This document shows, one piece after another, positions 48,823 to 59,155 of a DNA stretch of 64,000 bases; within the stretch, counting starts at the first letter, position 1, and the number at the start of each line of letters is the position of its first letter. The translations under genes were made by a program, and so were the position numbers. The DNA is from Streptomyces flaveolus (GTDB taxonomy: Bacteria > Actinomycetota > Actinomycetes > Streptomycetales > Streptomycetaceae): NCBI RefSeq assembly GCF_000716535.1, contig NZ_JNWV01000004.1, positions 124,001 through 188,000 on the forward strand, in the 5' to 3' direction. The notes beneath the pieces are model-generated. The model was not told the DNA's origin. It saw only the letters and a list, made by a program, of their open reading frames with translations, and made no database searches.

Positions 48823-49117
48823 CTTCGGCTCGATTGGCGGAGGAGCTGCCCCATATGGCAGACTGTCCGAGTTGCTCGGTCGAGTGTTGATGCTGCGCGC
48901 CTCCCGCCGGGAGGACCGGAAGCGAGTCCCACAGTACTCGTCGTCCTAACTGCCCTCGGGCAGCACTGGGGCGGACGTACGGGAATCTTCCGGGAAGCGT
49001 GGGCGCGGCACCGGCCAGGCGCCCGGTGGGCCCGAGGTCCCCGGTCCGCGGTTCCGGAAGGGCCGTGTCAATCCCGCAGGGATGTTCGAACAAGGGACAT
49101 CTGTGTCAGCGGGAGCG

Positions 49118-49142
49118 CGACACGCCCGACCGCGTGGGTCGG
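49118..49142 (+). promoter_or_regulatory. Leader hairpin shared by rpsJ and rpsL
   Basis: The same 25-nt stem-loop as at 37464-37488 (CCCGACC / GGGTCGG), one base different, ending 64 bases before rpsJ. Confidence 0.65.
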
Positions 49143-49206
49143 AGAACGAGGGATGCAGGAAACACCGGGTCCAGAGCGTGAGAAGAGACAGGACTACTGA
49201 GTAGCC

Positions 49207-49515
49207 ATGGCGGGACAGAAGATCCGCATCCGGCTCAAGGCCTACGACCACGAGGTCATCGACTCCTCGGCGAAGAAGATCGTCGAGACGGTGACCCGCA
49301 CTGGTGCGTCGGTCGCGGGCCCGGTGCCGCTGCCCACTGAGAAGAACGTGTACTGCGTCATCAAGTCGCCGCACAAGTACAAGGACTCGCGCGAGCACTT
49401 CGAGATGCGCACGCACAAGCGCCTGATCGACATCCTCGACCCGACCCCCAAGACCGTTGACTCTCTGATGCGACTCGACCTGCCGGCCGGTGTCGACATC
49501 GAGATCAAGCTCTGA
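49207..49515 (+). CDS. rpsJ: 30S ribosomal protein S10
   Basis: A 102-residue S10 (NusE), a 30S head protein and partner of NusB/NusG in transcription antitermination. [40 protein letters not shown] and [20 protein letters not shown] are conserved. First gene of the S10 operon, with a long leader; rplC follows after 16 bases. Confidence 0.97.
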   Translation: MAGQKIRIRLKAYDHEVIDSSAKKIVETVTRTGASVAGPVPLPTEKNVYCVIKSPHKYKDSREHFEMRTHKRLIDILDPTPKTVDSLMRLDLPAGVDIEIKL

Positions 49516-49531
49516 GGCTGGTGGGCTGAGA

Positions 49532-50176
49532 ATGGCTAAGCAGATCAAGGGCATCCTGGGCGAGAAGCTCGGCATGACGCAGGTGTGGGACGAGAACAAC
49601 CGCGTTGTTCCGGTCACCGTCGTCAAGGCCGGGCCCAACGTCGTCACCCAGGTCCGTACGAACGACACTGACGGCTACGAGTCGGTCCAGATCGCCTTCG
49701 GCGAGATCGACCCGCGCAAGGTGAACAAGCCCCTCAAGGGCCACTTCGCCAAGGCCGACGTCACCCCGCGTCGTCACCTCGTCGAGATCCGCACCGCGGA
49801 CGCCTCCGAGTACACGCTCGGCCAGGAGATCACCGCTGCGGTGTTCGAGGCCGGTACCAAGGTCGACGTCACCGGCAAGAGCAAGGGCAAGGGCTTCGCC
49901 GGTGTCATGAAGCGCCACAACTTCCGTGGCCTCGGCGCCGGACACGGCACCCAGCGCAAGCACCGCTCCCCCGGTTCCATCGGTGGCTGCGCCACCCCGG
50001 GCCGTGTGTTCAAGGGCCTCCGCATGGCGGGTCGCATGGGCAACGAGCGGGTCACCACCCAGAACCTGACCGTCCACGCCGTTGACGCGGAGAAGGGTCT
50101 GCTGCTCATCAAGGGCGCGGTTCCCGGTCCGAACGGCGGCCTCGTCCTGGTCCGCACCGCGGCCAAGGGGGCCTGA
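49532..50176 (+). CDS. rplC: 50S ribosomal protein L3
   Basis: A 214-residue L3, an early assembly protein whose extended loop reaches the peptidyl-transferase centre. [20 protein letters not shown] at the N-terminus; the central loop carries [20 protein letters not shown] and [22 protein letters not shown] at 49532; earlier in-frame starts overlap rpsJ and are not used. rplD follows eight bases later. Confidence 0.97.
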   Translation: MAKQIKGILGEKLGMTQVWDENNRVVPVTVVKAGPNVVTQVRTNDTDGYESVQIAFGEIDPRKVNKPLKGHFAKADVTPRRHLVEIRTADASEYTLGQEITAAVFEAGTKVDVTGKSKGKGFAGVMKRHNFRGLGAGHGTQRKHRSPGSIGGCATPGRVFKGLRMAGRMGNERVTTQNLTVHAVDAEKGLLLIKGAVPGPNGGLVLVRTAAKGA

Positions 50177-50184
50177 GGTAACCG

Positions 50185-50838
50185 ATGAGCACTGTTGACA
50201 TCCTTTCGCCGGCGGGCGACAAGGCCGGTTCCGTCGAGCTCCCCGCGGAGATCTTCGACGCCAAGGTCAGCGTTCCGCTGATCCACCAGGTCGTCGTCGC
50301 GCAGCTGGCCGCTGCCCGCCAGGGCACGCACAAGACCAAGACCCGTGGCGAAGTCCGTGGTGGTGGCAAGAAGCCGTACCGCCAGAAGGGCACCGGTCGC
50401 GCCCGTCAGGGTTCGACCCGCGCGCCGCAGTTCGCCGGTGGTGGCGTCGTGCACGGTCCCGTGCCGCGTGACTACTCGCAGCGCACCCCGAAGAAGATGA
50501 AGGCCGCCGCCCTGCGCGGTGCCCTCACCGACCGGGCGCGTCACAACCGCATCCACGTCGTCTCCGGCGTGGTCGAGGGCGAGACCCCCAGCACCAAGGC
50601 CGCCAAGTCGCTGTTCGGCAAGATCTCGGAGCGCAAGAACCTGCTCCTGGTCGTCGACCGCGCCGACGAGGCCGCGTGGCTGTCCGCCCGCAACCTGCCC
50701 CAGGTCCACATCCTGGAGCCGGGCCAGCTGAACACGTACGACGTTCTCGTCTCGGACGACGTGGTCTTCACCCAGGCCGCTTTCGAGTCCTTCGTCGCCG
50801 GCCCGAAGGCCAACGACACCGAAGGGAGCGAGGTCTGA
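50185..50838 (+). CDS. rplD: 50S ribosomal protein L4
   Basis: A 217-residue L4, lining the exit tunnel; in E. coli it also represses the S10 operon. The tunnel loop is visible as [20 protein letters not shown] and [17 protein letters not shown]. The stop overlaps the rplW start (TGATG), indicating coupled translation. Confidence 0.97.
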   Translation: MSTVDILSPAGDKAGSVELPAEIFDAKVSVPLIHQVVVAQLAAARQGTHKTKTRGEVRGGGKKPYRQKGTGRARQGSTRAPQFAGGGVVHGPVPRDYSQRTPKKMKAAALRGALTDRARHNRIHVVSGVVEGETPSTKAAKSLFGKISERKNLLLVVDRADEAAWLSARNLPQVHILEPGQLNTYDVLVSDDVVFTQAAFESFVAGPKANDTEGSEV

Positions 50839-51257
50839 TGGCCATCCGTCACCCCGCTATCGCCTCGAAGGCCGCCAAGGCCGCCAAGGCCGCGCGCGTC
50901 GCCAAGGCGCGTCGCCACGCCACCGAGGGCAAGAACACCGTCGAGACCCCGCTGAGCAAGTCGTACACGGACCCCCGTGACGTCCTGCTGAAGCCGGTCG
51001 TCTCCGAGAAGAGCTACGCGCTCCTCGACGAGAACAAGTACACGTTCATCGTCGACCCGAACGCCAACAAGACCCAGATCAAGCAGGCCGTTCAGGCGGT
51101 CTTCGACGTCAAGGTCACCGGGGTCAACACGATCAACCGCCAGGGCAAGCGCAAGCGGACCCGCACCGGCTTCGGCCAGCGTGCGGCCACCAAGCGCGCG
51201 ATCGTGACCCTCGCCGAGGGCGACCGTATCGACATCTTCGGCGGTCCGACCGCGTAA
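50838..51257 (+). CDS. rplW: 50S ribosomal protein L23
   Basis: A 139-residue L23, located at the tunnel exit where trigger factor and SRP dock. The conserved core starts near [20 protein letters not shown]. It is preceded by a Lys/Ala/Arg-rich N-terminal extension of about 45 residues ([20 protein letters not shown]) not found in E. coli L23. ATG at 50838 overlaps the rplD stop, so the extension is translated. Confidence 0.97.
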   Translation: MAIRHPAIASKAAKAAKAARVAKARRHATEGKNTVETPLSKSYTDPRDVLLKPVVSEKSYALLDENKYTFIVDPNANKTQIKQAVQAVFDVKVTGVNTINRQGKRKRTRTGFGQRAATKRAIVTLAEGDRIDIFGGPTA

Positions 51258-51295
51258 GCGGGTCGGATCGTCCGATATCGGACGAGGACTGAGAA

Positions 51296-52132
51296 ATGGG
51301 AATCCGCAAGTACAAGCCGACTACGCCGGGCCGTCGTGGCGCCAGCGTCGCCGACTTCGTCGAGGTCACGCGGTCCACGCCGGAGAAGTCGCTGGTCCGT
51401 CCCCTGCACAGCAAGGGCGGCCGTAACAACGCCGGTCGTGTGACCGTTCGCCACCAGGGTGGCGGACACAAGCGCGCCTACCGTGTGATCGACTTCCGTC
51501 GTCACGACAAGGACGGCGTGCCGGCGAAGGTCGCGCACATCGAGTACGACCCCAACCGCACCGCGCGCATCGCGCTGCTGCACTACGCCGACGGCGAGAA
51601 GCGCTACATCCTCGCCCCGCGCAACCTGCAGCAGGGTGACCGCGTCGAGAACGGTCCCGGGGCCGACATCAAGCCGGGCAACAACCTGGCCCTCCGCAAC
51701 ATCCCGGTCGGTACCACGATCCACGCGATCGAGCTCCGTCCCGGTGGCGGTGCCAAGTTCGCCCGCTCCGCCGGTGCCTCCGTGCAGCTGCTCGCGAAGG
51801 AGGGCGCCTACGCCCACCTGCGTATGCCGTCCGGTGAGATCCGCCTGGTCGACGTGCGCTGCCGCGCCACCGTCGGCGAGGTCGGCAACGCCGAGCAGAG
51901 CAACATCAACTGGGGCAAGGCGGGCCGCAAGCGGTGGCTGGGCGTTCGCCCGACCGTCCGTGGTGTGGTCATGAACCCGGTTGACCACCCGCACGGTGGT
52001 GGTGAGGGCCGGACCTCCGGTGGTCGCCACCCTGTGTCCCCGTGGGGCAAGAAGGAAGGCCGTACTCGTTCGCCCAAGAAGGCGTCGAACAAGTACATCG
52101 TCCGCCGCCGCAAGACGAACAAGAAGCGCTAA
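51296..52132 (+). CDS. rplB: 50S ribosomal protein L2
   Basis: A 278-residue L2, near the peptidyl-transferase centre and required for subunit association. [23 protein letters not shown]-like loop residues in [20 protein letters not shown] (with the conserved His), and the basic C-terminus [15 protein letters not shown] are present. Starts 38 bases after rplW, with GAGGA upstream. Confidence 0.97.
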   Translation: MGIRKYKPTTPGRRGASVADFVEVTRSTPEKSLVRPLHSKGGRNNAGRVTVRHQGGGHKRAYRVIDFRRHDKDGVPAKVAHIEYDPNRTARIALLHYADGEKRYILAPRNLQQGDRVENGPGADIKPGNNLALRNIPVGTTIHAIELRPGGGAKFARSAGASVQLLAKEGAYAHLRMPSGEIRLVDVRCRATVGEVGNAEQSNINWGKAGRKRWLGVRPTVRGVVMNPVDHPHGGGEGRTSGGRHPVSPWGKKEGRTRSPKKASNKYIVRRRKTNKKR

Positions 52133-52144
52133 GGACGGGTTGAG

Positions 52145-52426
52145 ATGCCTCGTAGCTTGAAGAAGGGGCCCTTCGTCGACGACCACCTGATGAAGAAGGT
52201 GGACACGCAGAACGAAGCCGGCACCAAGAACGTCATCAAGACCTGGTCCCGTCGCTCGATGATCGTCCCGGCCATGCTCGGCCACACGATCGCGGTGCAC
52301 AACGGCAAGACCCACATCCCGGTGTTCGTCACCGAGTCGATGGTCGGCCACAAGCTCGGCGAGTTCTCGCCGACGCGCACCTTCCGGGGCCACGTCAAGG
52401 AAGACCGGAAGTCGAAGCGCCGCTAG
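52145..52426 (+). CDS. rpsS: 30S ribosomal protein S19
   Basis: A 93-residue S19 in the 30S head, contacting L5 and the P-site region. [39 protein letters not shown] and [19 protein letters not shown] are conserved. It lies 12 bases after rplB, and rplV follows after 43 bases. Confidence 0.97.
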   Translation: MPRSLKKGPFVDDHLMKKVDTQNEAGTKNVIKTWSRRSMIVPAMLGHTIAVHNGKTHIPVFVTESMVGHKLGEFSPTRTFRGHVKEDRKSKRR

Positions 52427-52469
52427 TAGCGGATCGCATTCAGACACGTAAGTAACTGAAGGGACAACC

Positions 52470-52817
52470 ATGGAAGCCAGGGCCCAGGCGCGGTACATCC
52501 GCGTCACGCCCATGAAGGCCCGCCGCGTGGTGGACCTCATCCGTGGCATGGACGCCACGGAGGCCCAGGCCGTCCTGCGATTCGCTCCGCAGGCCGCCTC
52601 GGTGCCGGTGGGCAAGGTGCTGGACAGCGCCATCGCCAACGCCGCGCACAACTACGACCACACCGATGTCGACAGCCTCTTCATCTCCGAGGCCTACGTC
52701 GACGAGGGCCCGACCCTGAAGCGGTTCCGTCCGCGTGCCCAGGGCCGTGCCTACCGGATCCGCAAGCGGACCAGCCACATCACCGTGGTCGTCAGCAGCA
52801 AGGAAGGAACCCGGTAA
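52470..52817 (+). CDS. rplV: 50S ribosomal protein L22
   Basis: A 115-residue L22, whose hairpin lines the exit tunnel at the macrolide-binding constriction. [20 protein letters not shown] and the loop [20 protein letters not shown] are intact with no insertion or deletion of the kind that gives macrolide resistance. The stop overlaps the rpsC start by one base (TAATG). Confidence 0.97.
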   Translation: MEARAQARYIRVTPMKARRVVDLIRGMDATEAQAVLRFAPQAASVPVGKVLDSAIANAAHNYDHTDVDSLFISEAYVDEGPTLKRFRPRAQGRAYRIRKRTSHITVVVSSKEGTR

Positions 52818-53638
52818 TGGGCCAGAAGGTAAACCCGCACGGGTTCCGGCTCGGTGTCACGACCGACTTCAAGTCGCGTTGGTACGCCGACAAGCTGTAC
52901 AAGGACTACGTCAAGGAAGACGTCGCCATCCGTCGGATGATGACGTCCGGCATGGAGCGCGCCGGCATCTCCAAGGTCGAGATCGAGCGCACCCGTGACC
53001 GCGTGCGTGTGGACATCCACACCGCTCGTCCGGGCATCGTCATCGGCCGCCGTGGCGCCGAGGCCGACCGCATCCGCGGTGACCTCGAGAAGCTCACGGG
53101 CAAGCAGGTCCAGCTGAACATCCTCGAGGTCAAGAACCCCGAGACCGACGCTCAGCTCGTGGCCCAGGCCGTCGCCGAGCAGCTCTCCTCCCGCGTCTCC
53201 TTCCGTCGGGCCATGCGCAAGAGCATGCAGTCCGCCATGAAGGCCGGCGCCAAGGGCATCAAGATCCAGTGCGGTGGCCGCCTCGGCGGCGCCGAGATGT
53301 CCCGCTCGGAGTTCTACCGCGAGGGCCGCGTGCCCCTGCACACGCTCCGTGCGAACGTGGACTACGGCTTCTTCGAGGCCAAGACGACCTTCGGCCGCAT
53401 CGGTGTGAAGGTCTGGATCTACAAGGGCGACGTCAAGAACATCGCCGAGGTCCGCGCCGAGAACGCTGCCGCCCGTGCGGGTAACCGCCCGGCCCGCGGT
53501 GGCGCCGACCGCCCGGCCCGTGGTGGCCGCGGTGGCGAGCGGCGCGGTCGCAAGCCGCAGCAGGCTGCCGGTGCCGAGGCCCCCAAGGCCGAGGCTCCCG
53601 CCGCCGCTCCGGCTGAGAGCACCGGAACGGAGGCCTGA
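52817..53638 (+). CDS. rpsC: 30S ribosomal protein S3
   Basis: A 273-residue S3 at the mRNA entry channel. The KH domain ([20 protein letters not shown]) and the C-terminal domain ([20 protein letters not shown]) are conserved. The last 60 or so residues form a streptomycete tail, first rich in Arg/Gly ([19 protein letters not shown]) then in Ala/Pro/Glu. Begins inside the rplV stop codon. Confidence 0.97.
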   Translation: MGQKVNPHGFRLGVTTDFKSRWYADKLYKDYVKEDVAIRRMMTSGMERAGISKVEIERTRDRVRVDIHTARPGIVIGRRGAEADRIRGDLEKLTGKQVQLNILEVKNPETDAQLVAQAVAEQLSSRVSFRRAMRKSMQSAMKAGAKGIKIQCGGRLGGAEMSRSEFYREGRVPLHTLRANVDYGFFEAKTTFGRIGVKVWIYKGDVKNIAEVRAENAAARAGNRPARGGADRPARGGRGGERRGRKPQQAAGAEAPKAEAPAAAPAESTGTEA

Positions 53639-53643
53639 CCGTC

Positions 53644-54063
53644 ATGCTGATCCCCCGTAGGGTCAAGCACCGCAAGCAGCACCACCCGAAGCGCAACGGT
53701 ATGTCCAAGGGTGGAACGCAGGTTGCGTTCGGCGAGTACGGCATCCAGGCGCTGACCCCGGCCTACGTGACGAACCGCCAGATCGAGGCGGCTCGTATCG
53801 CGATGACCCGCCACATCAAGCGTGGCGGCAAGGTCTGGATCAACATCTACCCGGACCGTCCCCTCACCAAGAAGCCGGCCGAGACCCGCATGGGTTCCGG
53901 TAAGGGTTCTCCGGAGTGGTGGATCGCCAACGTCAAGCCCGGACGTGTGATGTTCGAGCTGTCGTACCCCAACGAGAAGATCGCCCGTGAGGCGCTGACG
54001 CGTGCGGCCCACAAGCTGCCGATGAAGTGCCGGATCGTCAAGCGCGAGGCAGGTGAAGCGTGA
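53644..54063 (+). CDS. rplP: 50S ribosomal protein L16
   Basis: A 139-residue L16, which positions the A-site tRNA elbow. [20 protein letters not shown], the Gly-rich [20 protein letters not shown], and the [12 protein letters not shown] end are conserved. Five bases after rpsC; its stop overlaps the rpmC ATG (TGATG). Confidence 0.97.
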   Translation: MLIPRRVKHRKQHHPKRNGMSKGGTQVAFGEYGIQALTPAYVTNRQIEAARIAMTRHIKRGGKVWINIYPDRPLTKKPAETRMGSGKGSPEWWIANVKPGRVMFELSYPNEKIAREALTRAAHKLPMKCRIVKREAGEA

Positions 54064-54287
54064 TGTCGGCCGGTACCAAGGCGTCCGAGCTGCGCGAGCT
54101 GGGCAACGAGGAGCTTCTGGCGAAGCTCCGCGAGGCCAAGGAAGAGCTGTTCAACCTCCGCTTCCAGGCGGCGACGGGTCAGCTCGAGAACCACGGTCGG
54201 CTGAAGGCCGTCCGCAAGGACATCGCGCGGATCTACACCCTGATGCGTGAGCGCGAGCTGGGCATCGAGACGGTGGAGAGCGCCTGA
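54063..54287 (+). CDS. rpmC: 50S ribosomal protein L29
   Basis: A 74-residue two-helix protein at the tunnel exit next to L23. [37 protein letters not shown] and the helix ending MRERELG are typical. A GTG at 54060 lies just upstream in frame, but the ATG at 54063 overlapping the rplP stop is preferred. Its own stop overlaps the rpsQ start. Confidence 0.96.
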   Translation: MSAGTKASELRELGNEELLAKLREAKEELFNLRFQAATGQLENHGRLKAVRKDIARIYTLMRERELGIETVESA

Positions 54288-54574
54288 TGAGCGAGAGCAA
54301 CGTGACTGAGCAGAACACCGAAGCCCGAGGCTTCCGCAAGACCCGTGAGGGTCTGGTCGTCAGCGACAAGATGGACAAGACCGTCGTCGTCGCCGTCGAG
54401 GACCGTGTGAAGCACGCGCTGTACGGCAAGGTCATCCGCCGTACGAACAAGCTCAAGGCCCACGACGAGCAGAACGCTGCGGGTGTCGGCGACCGCGTCC
54501 TCCTCATGGAGACCCGGCCGCTGTCCGCGACGAAGCGCTGGCGCGTCGTCGAGATCCTCGAGAAGGCCAAGTAA
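54287..54574 (+). CDS. rpsQ: 30S ribosomal protein S17
   Basis: A 95-residue S17, an OB-fold protein binding 16S rRNA early in assembly. [20 protein letters not shown] and [20 protein letters not shown] are conserved. It is preceded by a short acidic/polar N-terminal extension ([14 protein letters not shown]). Begins within the rpmC stop; followed by a 104-base gap with two hairpins. Confidence 0.97.
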   Translation: MSESNVTEQNTEARGFRKTREGLVVSDKMDKTVVVAVEDRVKHALYGKVIRRTNKLKAHDEQNAAGVGDRVLLMETRPLSATKRWRVVEILEKAK

Positions 54575-54576
54575 TT

Positions 54577-54650
54577 CCTGCGGGGCAGACCCCGCAGGTC
54601 AGTTCCGCCAGGCTCGGCAGGGGCTCCCCCTGAAAGGGCAGCCCCTGCCG
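54577..54650 (+). other. Two hairpins between rpsQ and rplN
   Basis: CCTGCGGGG (54577-54585) / CCCCGCAGG (54590-54598), and an 11-bp stem (54615-54625 with 54640-54650). Neither is followed by a T-run. They sit at the S10/spc operon boundary and may be partial terminators or processing sites. Confidence 0.6.
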
Positions 54651-54678
54651 GGAACCGGCAGACGATCAGGAGATAGAC

Positions 54679-55047
54679 GTGATCCAGCAGGAGTCGCGAC
54701 TGCGTGTCGCCGACAACACTGGTGCGAAGGAGATCCTTTGCATCCGTGTGCTCGGTGGCTCCGGTCGCCGCTACGCGGGCATCGGTGACGTCATCGTCGC
54801 CACCGTCAAGGACGCGATCCCCGGTGGCAACGTGAAGAAGGGTGACGTCGTCAAGGCGGTCATCGTTCGCACCGTCAAGGAGCGCCGCCGTCCGGACGGC
54901 TCGTACATCCGCTTCGACGAGAACGCCGCTGTCATTCTGAAGAACGACGGCGACCCTCGCGGCACCCGCATCTTCGGCCCGGTCGGGCGTGAGCTGCGCG
55001 AGAAGAAGTTCATGAAGATCATCTCGCTGGCTCCGGAGGTGCTGTAA
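54679..55047 (+). CDS. rplN: 50S ribosomal protein L14
   Basis: A 122-residue L14, which contacts 16S rRNA in an intersubunit bridge. [40 protein letters not shown] and [20 protein letters not shown] are conserved. GTG at 54679 with CAGGAGAT upstream. First gene of the classical spc operon; rplX starts two bases after it. Confidence 0.97.
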   Translation: MIQQESRLRVADNTGAKEILCIRVLGGSGRRYAGIGDVIVATVKDAIPGGNVKKGDVVKAVIVRTVKERRRPDGSYIRFDENAAVILKNDGDPRGTRIFGPVGRELREKKFMKIISLAPEVL

Positions 55048-55049
55048 GC

Positions 55050-55373
55050 ATGAAGATCAAGAAGGGCGACCTGGTCCAGGTCATCACCGGCAAGGACAAG
55101 GGCAAGCAGGGCAAGGTCATTGCCGCTTACCCGCGCGAGGAGCGTGTCCTGGTCGAGGGTGTCAACCGGGTCAAGAAGCACACCAAGGCCGGTCCGACCG
55201 CCAGCGGTTCGCAGGCCGGCGGCATCGTGACCACCGAGGCCCCGATCCACGTGTCCAACGTTCAGCTGGTCGTGGAGAAGGACGGCCAGAAGGTCGTCAC
55301 GCGTGTCGGCTACCGCTTCGACGAAGAGGGCAACAAGATCCGCGTTGCCAAGCGGACGGGTGAGGACATCTGA
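55050..55373 (+). CDS. rplX: 50S ribosomal protein L24
   Basis: A 107-residue L24, an assembly initiator with a KOW domain ([20 protein letters not shown]). [16 protein letters not shown] and the C-terminal [20 protein letters not shown] match the family. Its stop overlaps the rplE start by one base. Confidence 0.97.
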   Translation: MKIKKGDLVQVITGKDKGKQGKVIAAYPREERVLVEGVNRVKKHTKAGPTASGSQAGGIVTTEAPIHVSNVQLVVEKDGQKVVTRVGYRFDEEGNKIRVAKRTGEDI

Positions 55374-55930
55374 TGGCTACCACCACCACTCCGCGTCTGA
55401 AGCAGAAGTACCGCGAGGAGATCGCGGGCAAGCTGCGTGACGAGTTCAAGTACGAGAACGTCATGCAGGTCCCGGGCCTCGTCAAGATCGTGGTCAACAT
55501 GGGTGTGGGCGACGCCGCCCGCGACTCCAAGCTGATCGAGGGCGCCATCCGCGACCTCACCACGATCACCGGTCAGAAGCCGGCCGTCACCAAGGCCCGC
55601 AAGTCCATCGCGCAGTTCAAGCTGCGTGAGGGCCAGCCGATCGGTGCCCACGTCACGCTCCGTGGCGACCGCATGTGGGAGTTCCTGGACCGCACCCTGT
55701 CGCTCGCGCTGCCGCGCATCCGCGACTTCCGCGGCCTGTCCCCCAAGCAGTTCGACGGCCGTGGCAACTACACCTTCGGTCTCACGGAGCAGGTCATGTT
55801 CCACGAGATCGACCAGGACAAGATCGACCGCGTCCGGGGTATGGACATCACCGTGGTGACCACGGCGACCAACGACGAAGAGGGCCGTGCCCTTCTCCGT
55901 CACCTCGGCTTCCCGTTCAAGGAGGCGTGA
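55373..55930 (+). CDS. rplE: 50S ribosomal protein L5
   Basis: A 185-residue L5, which binds 5S rRNA and contacts the P-site t[43 protein letters not shown], and [20 protein letters not shown] are conserved. Coupled to rplX by overlap; rpsN follows after five bases. Confidence 0.97.
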   Translation: MATTTTPRLKQKYREEIAGKLRDEFKYENVMQVPGLVKIVVNMGVGDAARDSKLIEGAIRDLTTITGQKPAVTKARKSIAQFKLREGQPIGAHVTLRGDRMWEFLDRTLSLALPRIRDFRGLSPKQFDGRGNYTFGLTEQVMFHEIDQDKIDRVRGMDITVVTTATNDEEGRALLRHLGFPFKEA

Positions 55931-55935
55931 GCGAG

Positions 55936-56121
55936 ATGGCGAAGAAGGCTCTCATCGCGAAGGCTGCTCGCAAGCCCAAGTTCGGTGTGCGTGGCTACAC
56001 CCGCTGCCAGCGCTGCGGCCGTCCCCACTCCGTGTACCGCAAGTTCGGCCTGTGCCGCGTGTGCCTTCGTGAGATGGCTCACCGTGGCGAGCTGCCGGGC
56101 GTGACCAAGAGCTCCTGGTAA
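55936..56121 (+). CDS. rpsN: 30S ribosomal protein S14, zinc type
   Basis: A 61-residue S14 of the type Z class, with a four-cysteine zinc site ([20 protein letters not shown]). [20 protein letters not shown] and the end [11 protein letters not shown] are typical. It starts at ATG 55936 and is far shorter than the zinc-free S14 paralogue that streptomycetes induce on zinc starvation. Followed by a 211-base gap before rpsH. Confidence 0.97.
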   Translation: MAKKALIAKAARKPKFGVRGYTRCQRCGRPHSVYRKFGLCRVCLREMAHRGELPGVTKSSW

Positions 56122-56264
56122 TCCCCACTTTTAGGGATTCCTGGACCTCTCGGTAAGCAACCGGGACGGCAGGGGCGCCTGCCCTCATGGCTTAGGCTAG
56201 GAGGGTTGGGCCTCTGCCGCCCTGAACGACTTACTACGCCGTAGGTCCCCGCACCGCACCCGTC

Positions 56265-56294
56265 CCGTCCATGTATGGGGAGAGGGATGGCGCA
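56265..56294 (+). promoter_or_regulatory. Leader motif shared with rpoB
   Basis: Begins CCGTCC and contains TGTATG and GGGGAGAGGGA; ends 38 bases before rpsH. Closely similar to 29249-29280 before rpoB. A short frame from ATG 56271 runs to a TGA overlapping the rpsH ATG. A TAGGCT at 56193-56198 upstream may be the -10 of a promoter inside the spc operon. Confidence 0.5.
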
Positions 56295-56332
56295 TATAGG
56301 AAACCCCGGCGAGAAAGGCCACAGGCCAATTC

Positions 56333-56731
56333 ATGACCATGACTGATCCGATCGCAGACATGCTGACGCGTCTGCGGAACGCGAACTCGGCGTACCACGA
56401 CTCGGTGTCGATGCCGCACTCCAAGATCAAGTCTCACATCGCGGAGATCCTCCAGCAGGAGGGCTTCATCACGGGCTGGAAGGTCGAGGACGCCGAGGTC
56501 GGCAAGAACCTCGTCCTGGAGCTGAAGTTCGGCCCCAACCGTGAGCGCTCCATCGCGGGCATCAAGCGGATCTCCAAGCCCGGTCTCCGGGTGTACGCGA
56601 AGTCCACCAACCTGCCGAAGGTGCTCGGCGGCCTCGGCGTGGCGATCATCTCCACGTCGCACGGGCTCCTCACCGACAAGCAGGCCGGCAAGAAGGGCGT
56701 GGGTGGGGAAGTCCTCGCCTACGTCTGGTAG
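56333..56731 (+). CDS. rpsH: 30S ribosomal protein S8
   Basis: A 132-residue S8, which binds 16S helix 21; in E. coli it represses the spc operon. [39 protein letters not shown] and the end [20 protein letters not shown] are conserved. ATG at 56333 (a second in-frame ATG lies six bases on). It is preceded by a 211-base gap that carries a leader motif also found before rpoB. Confidence 0.97.
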   Translation: MTMTDPIADMLTRLRNANSAYHDSVSMPHSKIKSHIAEILQQEGFITGWKVEDAEVGKNLVLELKFGPNRERSIAGIKRISKPGLRVYAKSTNLPKVLGGLGVAIISTSHGLLTDKQAGKKGVGGEVLAYVW

Positions 56732-56755
56732 CAGAAGGGAACGGAGGAAACAGCT

Positions 56756-57295
56756 ATGTCGCGCATCGGCAAGCTCCCCATCGCGGTTCCCGCCGGCGTG
56801 GACGTCACCATCGACGGCCGCACGGTCTCGGTCAAGGGCCCCAAGGGCTCGCTGACCCACACCGTTGCCGCGCCGATCGACATCGCTAAGGGCGAGGACG
56901 GCACCCTTCAGGTGCTGCGCCCGAACGACGAGCGTCAGAGCAAGGCCCTGCACGGCCTCTCCCGCACGCTGGTGGCGAACATGATCACCGGCGTGACCCA
57001 GGGTTACGTGAAGAAGCTCGAGATCAGCGGTGTCGGTTACCGAGTGACCGCCAAGGGTTCGAACCTGGAGTTCGCTCTCGGTTACAGCCACCCGATCGTC
57101 GTCGAGGCCCCCGAGGGCATCACCTTCAAGGTGGAGTCCCCGACCCGTTTCTCGGTCGAGGGCATCGACAAGCAGAAGGTCGGCGAGGTTGCGGCCAACA
57201 TCCGCAAGCTGCGCAAGCCCGACCCGTACAAGGCCAAGGGCGTCAAGTACGAGGGCGAAGTCATCCGCCGCAAGGTCGGAAAGGCGGGTAAGTAA
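56756..57295 (+). CDS. rplF: 50S ribosomal protein L6
   Basis: A 179-residue L6, located near the sarcin-ricin loop. [40 protein letters not shown] and the C-terminal [20 protein letters not shown] are conserved. ATG at 56756 has GGAGGAAA upstream; rplR follows after three bases. Confidence 0.97.
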   Translation: MSRIGKLPIAVPAGVDVTIDGRTVSVKGPKGSLTHTVAAPIDIAKGEDGTLQVLRPNDERQSKALHGLSRTLVANMITGVTQGYVKKLEISGVGYRVTAKGSNLEFALGYSHPIVVEAPEGITFKVESPTRFSVEGIDKQKVGEVAANIRKLRKPDPYKAKGVKYEGEVIRRKVGKAGK

Positions 57296-57298
57296 GCC

Positions 57299-57682
57299 AT
57301 GGCATACGGGCAGAAGATCCTCAAGGGCGACGCCTACAAGCGCGCCGCGATCAAGCGCCGTCACATCCGGATCCGCAAGCGGATCGCCGGTACGGCGGAG
57401 CGCCCCCGTCTGGTCGTGACCCGCTCCAACCGCCACATCGTGGCGCAGGTGATCGACGACCTGAAGGGCCACACCCTGGCGTCGGCGTCCACCCTGGACG
57501 CGTCGATCCGTGGCGGCGAGGCCGACAAGTCCGCGCAGGCCAAGCAGGTCGGCGCCCTGGTCGCCGAGCGTGCCAAGGCCGCCGGTGTCGAGGCCGTCGT
57601 GTTCGACCGTGGTGGCAACCAGTACGCCGGGCGCATCGCCGCCCTGGCGGACGCCGCCCGCGAAGCCGGGCTCAAGTTCTGA
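57299..57682 (+). CDS. rplR: 50S ribosomal protein L18
   Basis: A 127-residue L18, which binds 5S rRNA with L5. The basic N-terminus ([20 protein letters not shown]) and [20 protein letters not shown], with the C-terminal [20 protein letters not shown], are conserved. Three bases after rplF. Confidence 0.97.
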   Translation: MAYGQKILKGDAYKRAAIKRRHIRIRKRIAGTAERPRLVVTRSNRHIVAQVIDDLKGHTLASASTLDASIRGGEADKSAQAKQVGALVAERAKAAGVEAVVFDRGGNQYAGRIAALADAAREAGLKF

Positions 57683-57718
57683 GCCGCTTGTAGCTAGCGG
57701 AAAGAGAGAGGTAATCCA

Positions 57719-58324
57719 ATGGCTGGACCCCAGCGCCGCGGAAGCGGTGCCGGTGGCGGCGAGCGGCGGGACCGGAAGGGCCGTGACGGCGGCGCTGCTG
57801 CCGCCGAGAAGACCGCGTACGTCGAGCGCGTCGTCGCGATCAACCGCGTCGCCAAGGTTGTGAAGGGTGGTCGTCGCTTCAGCTTCACCGCGCTGGTCGT
57901 GGTGGGCGACGGTGACGGCACCGTGGGTGTCGGATACGGCAAGGCCAAGGAGGTGCCGGCCGCCATCGCCAAGGGCGTTGAGGAGGCCAAGAAGCACTTC
58001 TTCAAGGTCCCCCGGATCCAGGGCACCATCCCGCACCCCATCCAGGGTGAGAAGGCTGCCGGCGTCGTGCTGCTCAAGCCCGCGTCCCCCGGTACCGGTG
58101 TTATCGCCGGTGGTCCGGTGCGTGCCGTGCTGGAGTGCGCCGGTATCCACGACGTGCTGTCGAAGTCGCTCGGCTCCGACAACGCGATCAACATCGTGCA
58201 CGCGACCGTGGAGGCCCTGAAGGGTCTGCAGCGTCCCGAGGAGATCGCGGCCCGCCGTGGTCTGCCGCTCGAGGACGTCGCTCCCGCGGCCCTGCTGCGT
58301 GCGCGTGCCGGGGCGGGTGCGTAA
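57719..58324 (+). CDS. rpsE: 30S ribosomal protein S5
   Basis: A 201-residue S5, important for decoding accuracy and mRNA unwinding at the entry site. A Gly/Arg-rich N-terminal extension of about 35 residues precedes the core: [20 protein letters not shown] (the spectinomycin loop, intact), [20 protein letters not shown], and [23 protein letters not shown] at 57719 with GAGAGGT upstream. Confidence 0.97.
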   Translation: MAGPQRRGSGAGGGERRDRKGRDGGAAAAEKTAYVERVVAINRVAKVVKGGRRFSFTALVVVGDGDGTVGVGYGKAKEVPAAIAKGVEEAKKHFFKVPRIQGTIPHPIQGEKAAGVVLLKPASPGTGVIAGGPVRAVLECAGIHDVLSKSLGSDNAINIVHATVEALKGLQRPEEIAARRGLPLEDVAPAALLRARAGAGA

Positions 58325-58326
58325 TC

Positions 58327-58509
58327 ATGGCGCAGCTCAAGATCACGCAGGTCAAGTCCTACATCGGCAGCAAGCAGAACCACCGTGACACCCTGCGGTC
58401 GCTTGGTCTCAAGGGGATCAACACCGTGGTCGTCAAGGAGGACCGCCCCGAGTTCCGCGGAATGGTGCACACCGTCCGCCACCTCGTGACGGTCGAGGAG
58501 GTCGACTGA
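58327..58509 (+). CDS. rpmD: 50S ribosomal protein L30
   Basis: A 60-residue L30. [20 protein letters not shown] and [20 protein letters not shown] are typical of the family. It starts two bases after rpsE and ends two bases before rplO, so the three genes are tightly packed and probably coupled. Confidence 0.97.
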   Translation: MAQLKITQVKSYIGSKQNHRDTLRSLGLKGINTVVVKEDRPEFRGMVHTVRHLVTVEEVD

Positions 58510-58511
58510 TC

Positions 58512-58967
58512 ATGGCGGAGCAGAACCCGCTGAAGATCCACAACCTCCGTCCCGCCCCGGGCGCCAAGACCGCCAAGACCCGTGTCGGTCGTGGTGAGGC
58601 GTCGAAGGGTAAGACGGCCGGTCGTGGTACCAAGGGCACCAAGGCCCGCTACCAGGTTCCGGAGCGCTTCGAGGGCGGCCAGATGCCGCTGCACATGCGC
58701 CTCCCGAAGCTGAAGGGCTTCAAGAACCCGTTCAAGACCGAGTACCAGGTCGTGAACCTCGACAAGCTGGCCGCGCTCTACCCCGAGGGTGGCGAGGTCA
58801 CGGTCGAGGGTCTGGTGGCCAAGGGTGCCGTTCGCAAGAACAGCCTCGTCAAGGTCCTCGGCCAGGGCGAGATCTCCGTGGCGCTGCAGGTGACGGTCGA
58901 CGCCGTCTCCGGCTCCGCCAAGGAGAAGATCACCGCCGCCGGCGGCACGGTCACCGAGCTCGTCTGA
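58512..58967 (+). CDS. rplO: 50S ribosomal protein L15
   Basis: A 151-residue L15, a late-assembly 50S protein. The glycine-rich N-terminal arm (KTARVGRG-like [20 protein letters not shown]) and [20 protein letters not shown] are conserved. A strong hairpin lies between it and secY. Confidence 0.97.
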   Translation: MAEQNPLKIHNLRPAPGAKTAKTRVGRGEASKGKTAGRGTKGTKARYQVPERFEGGQMPLHMRLPKLKGFKNPFKTEYQVVNLDKLAALYPEGGEVTVEGLVAKGAVRKNSLVKVLGQGEISVALQVTVDAVSGSAKEKITAAGGTVTELV

Positions 58968-59005
58968 GTCCTTCGGACGACGCCTCGATGACGTAAACGG
59001 TCCCG

Positions 59006-59038
59006 ACCGGGGATACCTCACAATGAGGTATCCCCGGT
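59006..59038 (+). terminator. Hairpin between rplO and secY
   Basis: A perfect 15-bp stem (59006-59020 with 59024-59038) and a three-base loop CAA. Only a weak T-rich tail follows. It probably reduces read-through so that secY-adk-map are expressed below the ribosomal genes. Confidence 0.8.
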
Positions 59039-59155
59039 TGGTCGTTCCTAGGGGGGCAGTGTCGCCGGTAAGGTGGCCTGCACTGTTCTTTTTCGTATTC
59101 GTCGAACTCAGACCGTCACCCTTGACGCAGTTGCGCGGGGGTCGCAGGAGGCACC

